Assembly: GCA_947179155.2 (NCBI GenBank)
Contig: OX359269.1
Span: 29,442,017 to 29,506,016 of the forward strand
Length of the DNA: 64,000 bases
From: Hedera helix
Taxonomy: Eukaryota > Streptophyta > Magnoliopsida > Apiales > Araliaceae
Reading direction: 5' to 3'
Of this stretch, positions 46,954-58,790 are shown in pieces. How positions within the stretch are numbered: the stretch's first letter is position 1; the number at the start of each line of letters is the position of its first letter. Made by a program: the position numbers and the translations under genes. Below the pieces are notes generated by a model. The model was not told the DNA's origin. It searched no databases and worked only from the letters and a program-made list of their open reading frames with translations.

Positions 46954-47747
46954 AACCCACCACATGACAATTGTTTCACTTTTTTTCTTTTACTTCGGGT
47001 AAGGTCAATCTAATAATCCAAGAAAAATTACCTTAATCATTTCTCCATATTATATTTACCTTATATTTACTTCAAGTAATGTTCAAATAAGATATAGAAT
47101 TAAAAACATATTTTATAAGCTTTTAACCAAATAAATTTTCTCCAAATTAAAATTAGTTCAAACATATGGATATGTGCAAATAATAAAATAAAAGATTTCA
47201 AATAAAGTACTAACCAACAAAAATGTCAAATTTCAGATTACGCAAAATTTATCAATTTTTCAAGAGTTATTAAATAAAAATAAAATTTTTATCATTGGTT
47301 AAAAATTAAAATTCAAATCAACATATTGCTCAACTGACTCAATCCTAAAAATAAAAAAAAAATAAAAAAACTATCCCATTTTCGTAGGTAACACGATTAC
47401 ACTTAGCACGTGCAACAAACCTTTAAACCCGAAGGTTACCCCAAGTGCACGAGTTGTGTCTTGTGAGGGTTTGCAGTGAATTTACCCACAAAATTCTAAA
47501 ATTTAAATTTTTTTAAAAATTTCCTAAAATAAAATAAATTTTTTTTGGAAAAAAAATAAATAAAACAAAATTTTCCTAAAAATAAAACAAATATCCTAAA
47601 TCCCTTCCCCCACACTTAAAATTTACATTGTCCACAATGTAAACTATAATGCAAAGAAATAGGCACAAATAAATATAAAAAGAAAAAGGGAAAAGAAATG
47701 CAAATCTGATTTCTTGAGTTGCCTCCCAAGCAGCGCCTTGTTTATTG

Positions 47748-48751
47748 TCATTGGCTCGACAACAGGTCAAACCAGTACGTCACTCCAATTTCATGTATGT
47801 TGCGTACTCCATCCATCACAACATTCCTCATAGGTAGATTACAGCTCGTCTTTGCATGGTATGATTGTTCTGGAATAAAATCCGACAAAATAAAAGGTAG
47901 AAATTTATTTTGAGTAACAGGTAATGGAATGAAAAGTTCTGCAAATTTATTTAAAATCAATGGCAAAGAATTTAATGAATCTGTAGCCCTCTTCAAATCT
48001 TGTTTCAGCTCAATTTCTTCTTCTTCTTTTGTCAATCCCAAGCTATGCGTAATGGTCTCTTCCAGATGTTCCTTGGCATTGTCTGTCGTTTCTGGAGTTC
48101 CCTCATCTTTACCACTGCTCAACATAATTTCATTATCATCCTCATCGTAATCCACCATTGTGTGAGATGGTAATTCTTTAACACTTTGCACCTCCAATTG
48201 ACTGACCGCAACTTTCAGTTGTTCCACTTGAATACTTATACACTGAATATTCCCATTTGTTTCCTATTGAAATTGCAAAGCATCAGTCATAAAATGTTTA
48301 GACATATTTTCTAAAGACAAAATAGGGTTGGAAGATTGGTCATGTTCTTGATCGTTGGGATATGTCTGATTGAACTGTTGGTAATCTGGCCAATGTTGAC
48401 TTGCAGGTTGGTGCACTTGTGGATTCCCATAGCTGAAATTTGGACGATCCACCATTCTGAGTAGTACGTGTTTGAATAGGGATCATAGTTCCCTTGCGGT
48501 CCAAGGAAACCATCTGCATCGGTTACTTGTCCATAGAACTCCTCTCGAAACATTAGACACAACTCCGTTGGATGTCCTACTATGGAACAAATCCTACAAG
48601 CCTTCATTGGTTGTCCTCCACCTGCAGCCCAGGCATAGATAACAGAAGTGAGTTCATCAACTTGTTTTTGAAGAGAAGAAATTTTTACCGTATTAAAATA
48701 ATCATTGTTTTGGTTCCAAGCCATGATTTTCTCCTTCACCTGTACACACAA
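47748..48751 (-). pseudogene. Athila-type gag remnant
   Basis: On the minus strand a start near 48722 gives MAWNQNNDYF, then LQKQVDELTS. A CxxC zinc-knuckle segment follows with RICSIVGHPTELC (about 48600-48560), then GNYDPYSNTY (48490-48460). After a frameshift come PNFSYGNPQ (48450-48420) and later MEQLKVAVSQLE (48227 on), a Glu/Asp-rich linker and EETITHSLGLTKEEEE. This is the C-terminal half of gag and the gag-pol linker of Athila-type elements; nucleocapsid would bind element RNA. The N-terminal capsid part and all of pol are missing, so the element relied on others to move. At least one frameshift is present. Confidence 0.75.
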
Positions 48752-48843
48752 TTAAACTATGAAAAACAAAAAAATAAATAAATAAATAAATAAACTAGAA
48801 AAATAAACTACAAAGAAAACAAATAATAAATTAAAGCAAAACA

Positions 48844-48862
48844 CTCCCCGGCAACGACGCCA
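48844..48862 (-). promoter_or_regulatory. Primer-binding site, Asp tRNA type
   Basis: On the minus strand it reads TGGCGTCGTTGCCGGGGAG, starting 5 bases after the LTR. One base differs from the TGGCGCCGTTGCCGGGGA site typical of Athila-type elements. Confidence 0.85.
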
Positions 48863-48867
48863 AAATT

Positions 48868-50601
48868 TGGGATGTTGTCGCAAGCAACCAAAAATAAAAC
48901 CTTACTTTGAAAAATATTAATGTAGTAGTGAAAGTAAAAGTCGAACCCACATAGAGTGATTTGTTTTAATAAATCTAATATTTTCAAAGATATCTAATTA
49001 AATGGGGGATTTGGAATTAATTAATAACTAATTAAAATTCAAACAAACAAATAAAACTGAATAATAAATAAATATGAGAAAAATCAATTAAAACAAACTT
49101 CAGTTCCTTAGTTCAGTATCCCCTTCTTTTAATCAACACATTAATCAAGTTATTATTATCTTTTCCTTCAATTGAAATTAGTAATCCTAGATAACCGACA
49201 ATCGTCAAGCTACCCGAAATCCTCCTTAAATAATAAATCTAACGCAGCAATCGCTCACAAAAGACCCTAACTATCATACAACCTAGAACTATTAGTCTAC
49301 ATTTAATATAACAGTTGTATTAAAAATTAGAGAATTAGATTATTCCAAGCAACAATCTCAACATCGCGGACCATTTAACTTGTCATCTTGATAACCATAA
49401 TAATATTCAAAAGTTTGACCACAATTAAATATTATTAACTGCTACTTATGATCAGATAAAATATCGTTTGCTTAATATCAAATCTTAATCTAGCATATGA
49501 TAAATTATTGATTAACTTAACAGGCCATTATCAAATTAATCAAGCAAATATCATAAAACAATTAAAACAGATTATCAAGAATAAATCTCATGCATGAAGG
49601 AATAAATTATAAAACTCAATTAAAACATTAATTAAAAATAAGGTTCAACATCCATTTGGAACTGAAAAAATAAAATTAGCCAAACATAATAAAAATAATA
49701 CCCACTAGTTGAAAAACTCTTTCCAAGAAATTAGGAGAAAGATCTTCTAAAAATTTTACAATCAATTATGAGAGATTGACCATCTATTTATAGGCCTCTA
49801 ACTTGTCCAAACCCTAATAGGATTTACAATTAAAAATAAAAGAAAAAGAAAAATAATTATTATCCTAACCCTAGTTGGAATTAAAATCCAATTTGGAATC
49901 AAAAAGTAGTAAAAATCTGAAATTAATCTCATTTTGGACAAATTCCGCCCAGACAAACGCAGCCTAACGCCCACTTTGACTTGGTCAACGCGGAAGCGCG
50001 CATGGATGACGTCAGCTGCCTCCTTGCGCATTGCGCGGTCGCCTGATCAATACGATGTCGTTTCTGTATGCCTGCATCCGCGCATTGCGCGTCCACTGTT
50101 CACCGTCTCTACACATGCCAAAACGTCGTTATTTCAGCTACGGTCTCTAAAGTCTTCCGCACATGGCGCGGACGTCTGTGTTTTGCTAATTACCATTATG
50201 CCCCTCCGCATCTTTTCCTGCTTATTTACATTTTTGCCATCCGTGTTGGTTAATTACAATTTTGCCATCAGACTTTTGCGGATTTTCCAGATTTGCCCCC
50301 AAGCTTTATTTTTCCTACAAAATAAAATATAAAAAATAAATAAAAATAATATAAAAATACTAAAAATCCTAAAAACACATAATAATAAATAAAACATCTA
50401 AAATGCTAAAAATAAATAAAAACACATAAATAAAAAGAAATATAAAAATACTATAAAATTACCTAAATTAACATAAATTAACTAAAATCCTATAAAACCT
50501 ATTAAAATCAAAATAAGCTAAATAATTAAACATTTAAGCACACAATAAATATAAAAACTAAGTATTAGGGAATAAAAATATCGTATCATTTAACTCTATC
50601 A
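48868..50601 (-). mobile_element. Athila-like middle LTR
   Basis: It has the same ends and signals as the LTR at 44595: TATA at 49783-49793, TGACGTCA at 50007-50014, and the CpG-rich block 49930-50180. On its left is the primer-binding site. On its right, 50602 on, is the purine-tract side of another interior, so this LTR is both the 5' LTR of one copy and the 3' LTR of another. Confidence 0.9.
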
Positions 50602-51396
50602 AATACCCCCACACTTAGCTTTTGCTTGTCCTCGGGCAAAACAAAAATAAAAATAAACAAAAATAAAATACATCTAACTAGCCCGACAGACTACAGCGAC
50701 TCAACTAACTCGACTTTTTACATGAGCAATAAATTAATATAAACTTCACATCAACCTTAAAGATTATAATTAACAACTCTTAAAAAATTTCAAAATAATA
50801 CATCATCCTAAATTTGAAATTAATTATTAATTCCACTTTATTCTCAATCTTTCGTGTGTGTGTGAAAATCCATATATATTAAACTAATAAAAATTTAGAT
50901 TAATTCATCTAATCAAATTCATCACAAAATATATTAAAATTTTATATATTTATTTTCACATCACTTTCCATTTAATACAGATAAATACAAACTAGAAGAT
51001 CAAAAGGTTTTATATTTTAACCACACTAGGATTTAACTTTAATCACATACCTTTCCAAGTATTTTTACAATCTTCTAGCAAAACTTTTTCTTCTTTTTCT
51101 TTTTTTTTTCTTCATTTTTTTTTCACGGTGAGTGCATTTTATGCTCCATCTCACCAGCGAGTGCGTTTTACGCTCCATTTCGCTGCATGTGTTTATGAGT
51201 GAGTGCGTTTTACGCTCCATCTCAACCCACCACATGACAATTATTTCACCTTTTTTCTTTTACTTCGGGTAAGGTCAATCTAATAATCCCAGAAAAATTA
51301 CCTTAATCATTTCTCCATATTATATTTACCTTATATTTACTTCAAGTAATGTTCAAATAAGATATAGAATTAAAAACATATTTTATAAGCTTTTAA
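50602..51396 (-). other. Second, truncated copy of Athila-like interior
   Basis: It aligns base for base with 46330-47140, including AAGTGTGGGGGTATT at the LTR edge and the three GAGTGCG units (51130-51223). It breaks off after AAGCTTTTAA at about 51396. Confidence 0.88.
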
Positions 51397-51555
51397 AGTA
51401 ATTTTCATGTTCTCCATTTTATTTCAGTAGTAATTTACAGTCCCACATCAATTCTCTCCACAACTCCACTTCCTGACTTAATTTTTTTACTGTATATTTT
51501 ACTTCATTTATCTATTCTTAATGCACGTAAAGTAATTTTCATGTTCTCCATTTTA
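51394..51555. repeat. 28-bp direct repeat at truncation junction
   Basis: The 28 bases at 51394-51421 (TAAAGTAATTTTCATGTTCT, then CCATTTTA) recur exactly at 51528-51555. The first copy sits at the break of the truncated interior. This looks like filler DNA copied during end joining. Confidence 0.75.
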
Positions 51556-52674
51556 ATGAAATGAAACAAAAAGTAATTAAAAAGAAATGCAGAAGACTGA
51601 TTAAGGCCACCAACAAAACTAAACCTGATCCCCCTCCTACAATCACACTGACTCCGCCCAAACTCCCCTTAAACCCACCAAAGAAATAATTCTAACCCCT
51701 CATCTCTTTGAACTTCATATCAAACACCCAATCGAACCCTCTACTAAACCAATTACTCCATCCTCTTCCACATAGCCATCCTCAACATACATTTCATCAA
51801 ACCTCGACCCTTAAATCTCTATCAAACCTCGACCCTTAGATCGCCTCCTGGCCCAAAGACTGAGATTATTCATTTCCCTTCTCGTTATACAAATACTTCA
51901 ACCTCTCATTCGACAAAGAAGCTATAAGAAAATTCAGCAATCACTAACTCTTCTTAGCATCGGCTATACATTAGGACCGAGTAAGTAACCTTCACATCTT
52001 CCTTTTTCTTCTTCTTTTTTAAAATTGTATAGTGCATTCTTTACTAACTTCCCTTTGCTCTTTTTATAGGCCTTGACATCTTTCAGCAGATTGCTGGTAA
52101 GAGAGATATAAGGTGATGGCTTTAAAGAAACAATCTAAGAACTAAAGGTCAAGTTGGCAAAATTAGAACAACAAAAGACTAACCTTCAACTCTAACTCCA
52201 AGAAACAACCAAAAGAATGAAGACTAGCAATTCAACAATGGCATCCGATCCCAACTATCTGAACTTGTCAGAACTGAAAACCAACCCACCAAAGAACGTG
52301 ACGAACTTTGTAAACAGAATGAACAACTTCAAAAACAACTCCAACAACAAAGCGAAGAAAACAAACAACAATAACAAGATCTCAAAAAACTCGCCAACCA
52401 ACTTCAAAAATAACAGGAAATATATTGAACCGCCTTCACAACTATTAACGAACTTGAGAAAGAAAATGAACTCCTCAAAAAATAAATCCAAATCGTATTC
52501 GCCGAATAACACCAACAGATTATCGCTGTCTACTGAACATCATATGAGCTAATGGAAAAGGTCCTAGCCAAATATAGTAAGGGCTACCAAGCAGCAAAAA
52601 CCAAGATCAAAGAAGCTGTTATAGACCCGATAACACTAGACTTCTCCGGGGACGATGAGTCTGAGGAAGAATAA
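51556..52674 (+). pseudogene. Antisense extra ORF of minus-strand TAT element, C-terminal part
   Basis: It continues the ORF broken at 44594. Frames show a Pro-rich stretch (51620-51690), FPSRYTN near 51880 and a good plant intron, CCGA|GTAAGT at 51977 to TTTATAG at 52069. After it comes a long Gln/Lys/Glu coiled coil: ELKVKLAKLEQQKTNLQ (52138-52190), RDELCKQNEQLQKQLQQQ (52295-52360) and INELEKENELLKK (52445-52485). The end is LMEKVLAKYSKGYQAA and an acidic tail DFSGDDESEEE with stop at 52672-52674. Stops and one frameshift near 52260 break it. The architecture (N domain, Pro-rich, intron, coiled coil, acidic tail) equals that of the ORF at 38831-40990. Confidence 0.7.
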
Positions 52675-52835
52675 TATGTACTTTTCTTTTTCTTTTTTAA
52701 TTATAATGTAAAAGTCTTTGTAAATTACATCCAATGTTTTAATGAATGAAAAAGTTTCTCATTTCTTAATGTTCTTCAACTATACAAATGATTGAATGCA
52801 TGCTTTTACTAGTTCCAATAAATGAATACTTCTTC
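52675..52835. other. Gap between antisense ORF and integrase end
   Basis: This is AT-rich with no gene; the converging ends of the antisense ORF and pol meet here. Confidence 0.5.
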
Positions 52836-53130
52836 AACCTACTAGCATGCCATAGATTTTTTTACACTGAACCTGACATATCCCAAAGTCGATAAGTACC
52901 AGGTTTTAATACTTTAATAACTTCTAAAGGACCCTCCTAATTAGGCATCAGTTTGCCAGTATTTTATGGATTTGAAGCTTCAGCTTCCCGAAACACTAAA
53001 TAACGAACCCCAAATCTTTTATGCTTAATCATTTTATTATAATGTCTGGCAGTCTTTGGTTGGTAGAGAGCCAATTTCAAAACTGATGCATCCCAGACTT
53101 CATCCTATAGGTCTAGATTGAGCCAAAGAT
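52836..53130 (-). pseudogene. TAT integrase C-terminus (minus-strand element)
   Basis: The minus strand reads LWLNLDL at 53128, then LALYQPKTARHYNK, KRFGVRYLVFREAEA, GKLMPN, EGPLEVIKVLKPGTYRLWDM and WHAS before a stop. This is the C-terminal domain of gypsy integrase. The preceding codons lie at 62465 onward, on the far side of the inserted LARD-B element. Four in-frame stops are seen. Confidence 0.85.
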
Positions 53131-56100
53131 TGTAACGCCCCCAAACAATTGTGCAGTTACTACGGCAAACCTTGTGCATTAAACTCCATACATTTACCTA
53201 CTTAATCAATGATCCCATAATCATATTGGTTGAAGTAGCCTATTTTAGACTATACATTAAAAAATTTCTTAACATAGTCCCTGGATCTTAACTTGATCTT
53301 GATCTCATTATTTATAGAAGTATCAATTTGTAGTTTATCCGTATAAATGGATAACACCATCTTTAACGGTTCAATTTGAACCTTAAGATTTAAATATTCT
53401 ATAACTTTACATATCCAAGATTCACAGTATTAAATAATTAGGACGGTTCTTGGGAACAGAAAATCTTGCGATGAATATTTATATTTTCATCCATGATAAA
53501 TGTTTGCATCTTTATCCATGACAAATGCTTGTGTATTTGTTCGGTGTAATATTATTCTTCCATATATAACATACCAAACTACTTTCAAACCCTCACTCGA
53601 AATATATTTGGTTATAGTGATATCTCTTCATATCAATATTCTTACTTATCTGCCATTCAGAAAAATAATAAAAAGCTTGTACTTGGGTTCGAGGAACCTA
53701 AAGATGAATTTGATCATTTCACATCGATTAGTCATGTCTCGGATGCTTGTAATACTTATAAATATTATTTACCGTCCTTATTCTGATAAGTAGTTCATTA
53801 TCAATACTGTATTAACATTTTACTATCTATCTGAAGTTCAGAGTATTGGCATAACATGATCTGTTCATATTATCAATACCCTCATTCAGATTAATAGATT
53901 TTTAACGTTTATAAGTTATATCAAAGTAAGGACATAACAACATTCTTATGATAATAAATAAATAATATCATTCATATAATATTTAGTTACATGGTTTGCT
54001 TGTTCGTATTACAATAGTTATTATGACTTTATACAAATACATGTAAATAAAACATGAAACCTGATATACGTTTCTTCTTTACATTCATGATCTTCTTATC
54101 ATTCTTCTTAATTTGCAAATAAGTTTTATTCGTAAGAATGAGCACGACGGCTCAGCATGTCTAACATATTATCGCATACACAGTTTATGCTTTCATATAA
54201 ATTTTAACATGGTTTGATTGAGCATACATATCAGTTAATAATCATATTAATTTATTCTTAAAAATAAACATATTTTATACATACTCATATACGTCATCAA
54301 ATATCAATTAACATTTAACAGTTAATTAAGAACTGACACTTAATCATTTAATCACATAAGACCTTCATTCATGTACTTTCCCATACCAACTATCACATAA
54401 TAACATGACCAAACTTAGAAAATGATAATAACACGTAAAGGTTTAGAACTTGCCTCAAATTGAAACTAGGATTTCCCAACGGAGCGTTAAAACCCTACAA
54501 AACGGGTTACGTGTACCCGAATGTTAGTTTGTCAAATTTTATTTCTTGATAAGTGTTTTTATAACTTAACTAGACTATTTCCATTGATGGAATATTTAGG
54601 ACAAGTGGTTAACTCAAAATCTCATTTTTAAGCACAGAAATTTGAGAGCCCCTTTAAATTTTCAGCTTTGACCTCTTTTTCGGTAACAGTTATAACGTTT
54701 TCATAAAAAAATATTTTGGGATGATTCTTGATTCTAAATTCATTATAATTTCATGATATACAACTTTGTTTTAGGTTTATAAGTCATATTCTGAGTTTAG
54801 GTTTTCAAAAATTTGCAAAAAAAGTCAGTGAGCATACTTTGATCAATATTTTTAGGGTTAACCATGTGAAACATAGTATCGCTAGCTTTAATTACTTAAA
54901 ATATCATGTTATAAGACTCAATAACAATTCATAACATAGAAGTGACAAAATCATAAACCTACTTATGTATGATTTATGACTTTTACTCAAGAACACAAAG
55001 AACAAATCGAAGAACACAAAGAACTAGCCTTCATCGTTCTTAGTTTAGCTTGTTAAAACATGATGCCAAAAGTATAAATTTGCTAGGCCATCATGTGTCA
55101 CAACTCTTTAATACTAAATTATAAAATCATAAATCTACTTATGTAGGAAATTATGAGTTTTGCTCAACAACACACAAAGAACACGAAGAACAAAAAATTA
55201 TACATGGTAACGACTTATGTTTTTGAGCTTTTGAATTTCATACTTAAAATAATTTAAGCATTATAACTGCTTACATATGTGATTATAAAACTTTATATCA
55301 TTACAACGGCTTGCGTAATTTTTTATAACACTTTATAATTATTGCTCAAGAACACATGAAGAACAGGAGAACGACAATCGTATACAGCTACGACTCGCGT
55401 TCTTGAGCTTTATTAATACTAATAATGTAAGAAAATTGAACATTATAATGACTAGAGATTGTACCTTTTGAAATTACAAACTTTAACTATTTCTTTGCAA
55501 TCAACTCTTAAGAACTCAATCTTATATTGAGTATAACTTTGATACTTGAATTTAATATTTGAAAACTAATGAACTTAATGAATGAACTAGTTTGCTATTT
55601 ATAGGGAAATCAAAGTTTTATTAATTACATTTTTACCCCGACTTATTACACTTTGCACCCTAGCATATTCTTGGAATATTTCCTTCTTGGCTTGGGTTCA
55701 ACTTTGGCTCGACTTAGGTTTCAAGTTTGGCTCAACTTTAGTTTGGCTTAGGCTTTAAATTTATCTACAAACTAGAGTTAACAACTAACTCAATATTAGT
55801 TAATTCTCTACTAAAGCTAACAACTTGATTGGTTGATTAGTTTCTTAATTCACCAATTAAACTTATTAGGTTAATGTTAATTTTAATTAATCTTAATCTT
55901 AATCAAGTATACATGTAGTATAGTTGACTTTTTCTATTCACATTTGATCTTTTCGTATTTACACCGTATAATTTTCATATTATTATCGTATAATCTCTAT
56001 ATGATACGGTTTAACTTAATCATTTAGTCATCTAGTTCATTTCTAATCAATTTAGTTCATTCTTAACTAAGTCAGTTCATTTTCAACAAAATTATTTAAT

Positions 56101-56773
56101 TTCTAAGTCATCTGGTTTAATTGACCTTTACTGATTAAAAGTTTGACATTACTGAGTTTCATCCATATAAGCACTATTTTGTGAAGTGAAAAATTCAACA
56201 GACTTTGTACGTTTTTCAATAAATAGTGTTTTTAACAACCATTTATCAAAAAATGGTTAGACAATCAAAAAGTAAAAAAAAAAACCTATTTTGTCCTATT
56301 CCCGGCATATTTTTTGGAAAAAAAAATTATTGACTATTACGTGTTTTCAAAGTGTGGGAATGATGAATCTTAAAATGGAATGTCAATTTCACGTACACAT
56401 TTCTCTCGAGAGCCTAGGTTATTTTCTAGGGTTTAGGGTTTCGGTTATAACTCTTTTTCTAATTTAGGTTTTTTTCTTAAATTGACTTCTTAATTTTATT
56501 AAGTGTTAAGGTTAACTACATGAACAAAATATAAAATTCTGCACATAGAATAATCACATAACACATTTAAAAGCTCAATTTAAGCTTTACTAATCATGTA
56601 ACACATAGATTAGGTTAAAAGTTTTAACCTACATTCGTATACGATCACATTTTTAAGTTGTATATATTCTTTAAGATAGCTCAAGGTATACTCGAGCATT
56701 CGTTCTTAGGTTTTTAATTGACAGCCTTAATTAAATCTTGTCAGATCATATTTGAAATATTTGAAATATTATA
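53131..56773 (-). mobile_element. LARD-B 3' LTR
   Basis: The plus strand runs TGTAACGCCCCC to GAAATATTATA. A TATA box (CTATAAATAG on the minus strand) is at 55595-55604. The hairpin ATGAGCACGACGGCTCAGC is at 54138-54156, and the GAAGAACAC-rich double block is near 54870-55200. A 97-codon plus-strand open frame at 53500-53793 recurs at 59161-59454 only because the LTRs are homologous. Confidence 0.87.
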
Positions 56774-56876
56774 TTCACCCCAACTTACAAGAATTTTGTC
56801 ATCAAAATTAACTTACAACTAACTTTAGTCATTTAATATCATATTTATAAATTATATAAATATTCAGGATATTACA
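56774..56876 (-). promoter_or_regulatory. Nested second LTR start with two priming tracts
   Basis: On the minus strand, GAGGACGAAATTCTTATAAG (about 56890-56909) is followed by TGTAATATCCTG at 56876. Then 103 bp later a decayed second tract, GATGACAAAATTCTTG, is followed by the LTR proper at 56773. The same double structure is at 2249-2351. Confidence 0.75.
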
Positions 56877-58790
56877 TTCTCTCATTCTTATAAGAATTTC
56901 GTCCTCGAAATTATTTTAACTTACTCATATGAATTTTCTTAATTCATATTTCTTATATTAAATTCCTAATACTTAGATTAAGTCTGAACAAATTTAATCT
57001 AAACATTTCCTTACACTAGGTTTTAAACCTTTTATCATACTCGACTTTCAGTCTTCCTCTTCCTTTATTTAGGATTCTTCTAACTTATACTTCGGTCAAT
57101 TAAAACCTTGACCTTTTTCAAATACTATTGGTGCTATTTGATCCACAATTTTTTAACCATCACCAGGACTGAAAAAACACCCTTCAGTGTAACAAATCAA
57201 TTCAGACTAGAAACACTTATGATAATACTTCGGGTGATTAGCCTGGTGTACCATATTATCATTTAAAAATGCGGTATGTTACATTTATCTAATTCGTACG
57301 TCCGTTACTTTATCATAACCAAAGGTATCTAGCTGAAACAATTGGCATTGACCCATACTTAAACCATTCAAATTTTTGAAAAGAAAAGTGCGTTGATGAC
57401 TCATCATGTATTATCTTCACATCAGGTTAAATGGGGTGTTGATGAATAAATCATTTTTTTTTATTCTTCACATTAAATTTGTCTAGCCAAAACAATTAGC
57501 ATAGACATATGAATAACATAGATAAAAAATTCCATTTTAAAAATCAATTTGATGACTTTATCAAACCAATATTTGATAACAATGCGTTGATGACTTACAA
57601 TCATAATCCCACCATTTGACTATATGTTCATGATAAAAGTCATTAATTCTAACTCTGTCTAACTTTGTCAGTTTAATGATTGAACAATTCTTTTCAAAAA
57701 ATGTACGTATGAAGATCTAGCATAGCAAGATGATTTTAGAATACCCTTAATTCTCTATCTTTTTCTAATATTCTCTAACCATAACACAAAATTTCAAATA
57801 TATAGTAATATAGTAAATTTGTTGGTTATCTTAACCGTAAGAACAAATATATCAGTTCCCCTTCTTATCAACACGGGGATGAAAAAGTTTCAGTGCATAT
57901 TAATCATTTTGTAATACACTACTTTAAGATAATTTTGTAGCCACATCTTATAAGTCGGTTTGATTGACATATCATAGACCCTCCCATACAGGGGTTCATT
58001 CACTCAATAACTAACATACAAATATCCTTTAAAACCATTAGTTTTGACGTAACAATTACTAACTATTCAATATACATATGGGAAAAGAATTAACTTCTCA
58101 TAATATATACAAAGAAGAGTTTGACACAAGATTTTGATATACTTATCAATATAGCAAACTGAGCGTTTCCTTCACCCAAGAAAATGAATCAGTTCCCCGT
58201 CTCATCCACACTATCCTCAAATGATCTCATTCAGTGTATATCCCGCTTTGAAAACACTGACCATAAATTATTCATACCAACAGTGTAGTTAGATAGGTTC
58301 TATGAAGCATATTAAATTCTTTTCCATAGAAGAGAGTCGTTCTACTTAATTTTACTAATATGAGTTTTCAATTGAAATCCCTACTCGTTCTCTAACTATC
58401 TTATGAATTTTCTTAATTCATTCATTTATCATTTACATTTCTATGAGTTTACTCATATCCTTTCTTAGGTATAATTAACATAATACCAAACACACCATTT
58501 CATTTTGATGAAACAGTTTCACATAAAAACAAATAAGATCATTTTATCTTATTGCTTGTTTAAGAACTCATTAAGAATCCATTTATCTTCAAATATTATC
58601 GTAAAGATTTTATCTTTATTCAGTATATTTCTTTCACATAATAATTTTTATATATTAAGATTTAATAAGATTTATGTATATTTTTTAATTATCTATGGAC
58701 TTTTCACAAGTCCATTTATTCTTAATCCATCAGATTATATTAAAATGTACTTGTTACCTTAGAGCTATAATCCACTACTTTGATACTAAC
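56877..58790 (-). other. LARD-B non-coding interior
   Basis: There is no retrotransposon protein motif in any frame. It begins on the minus strand with a primer-binding site, GTTAGTATCAAAGT (58790-58777), like the initiator Met site but with substitutions. It ends at the purine-rich junction near 56890. An 85-codon plus-strand open frame (58505-58762) is AT-rich and unrecognised. Confidence 0.75.
58777..58790 (-). promoter_or_regulatory. Primer-binding site of LARD-B, decayed initiator Met type
   Basis: The minus strand GTTAGTATCAAAGT sits directly after the 5' LTR and corresponds to TTGGTATCAAAGC in LARD-A. Confidence 0.65.

Larger units (their letters stand above)
46330..48867 (-). other. 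Interior of Athila-like element
   Basis: From right to left it holds the primer-binding site, gag-like coding (48751-47748), a first purine tract (about 47603-47640), the GAGTGCG repeat (46860-46953) and a final purine tract AAGTGTGGGGGTATT (46330-46344) next to the LTR. Protease, RT and integrase are absent. The stretch 46345-47600 encodes nothing recognisable. Confidence 0.8.
44595..51396 (-). mobile_element. Tandem Athila-like non-autonomous element: LTR-interior-LTR-truncated interior
   Basis: Two nearly identical LTRs (44595-46329 and 48868-50601) border a 2.5-kb interior that has a gag-like ORF but no pol. To the right of the second LTR, a second copy of the start of the interior (50602-51396) follows in the same orientation. 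It stops abruptly at GCTTTTAA, where the first copy continues with CCAAATAAATT (about 47141). This is the pattern left by unequal recombination between two copies sharing an LTR, with later loss of the right end. It interrupts the antisense ORF of the surrounding TAT element. Confidence 0.85.

Noticed and set aside
50068..50332. Plus-strand frames at 49934-50332
   Set aside because: They lie antisense in the CpG-rich U3 of the middle Athila-like LTR; the equivalent frame is not kept open in the sister LTR.
52255..52515. 86-codon minus-strand frame at 52255-52515
   Set aside because: It is the shadow of the Gln/Lys-rich coiled-coil coding on the plus strand; Leu/Phe-rich only for that reason.
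53500..53793. 97-codon plus-strand open frames at 53500-53793 and 59161-59454
   Set aside because: They are at homologous positions in the two LARD-B LTRs, with no start context or domain; the similarity is explained by LTR duplication.
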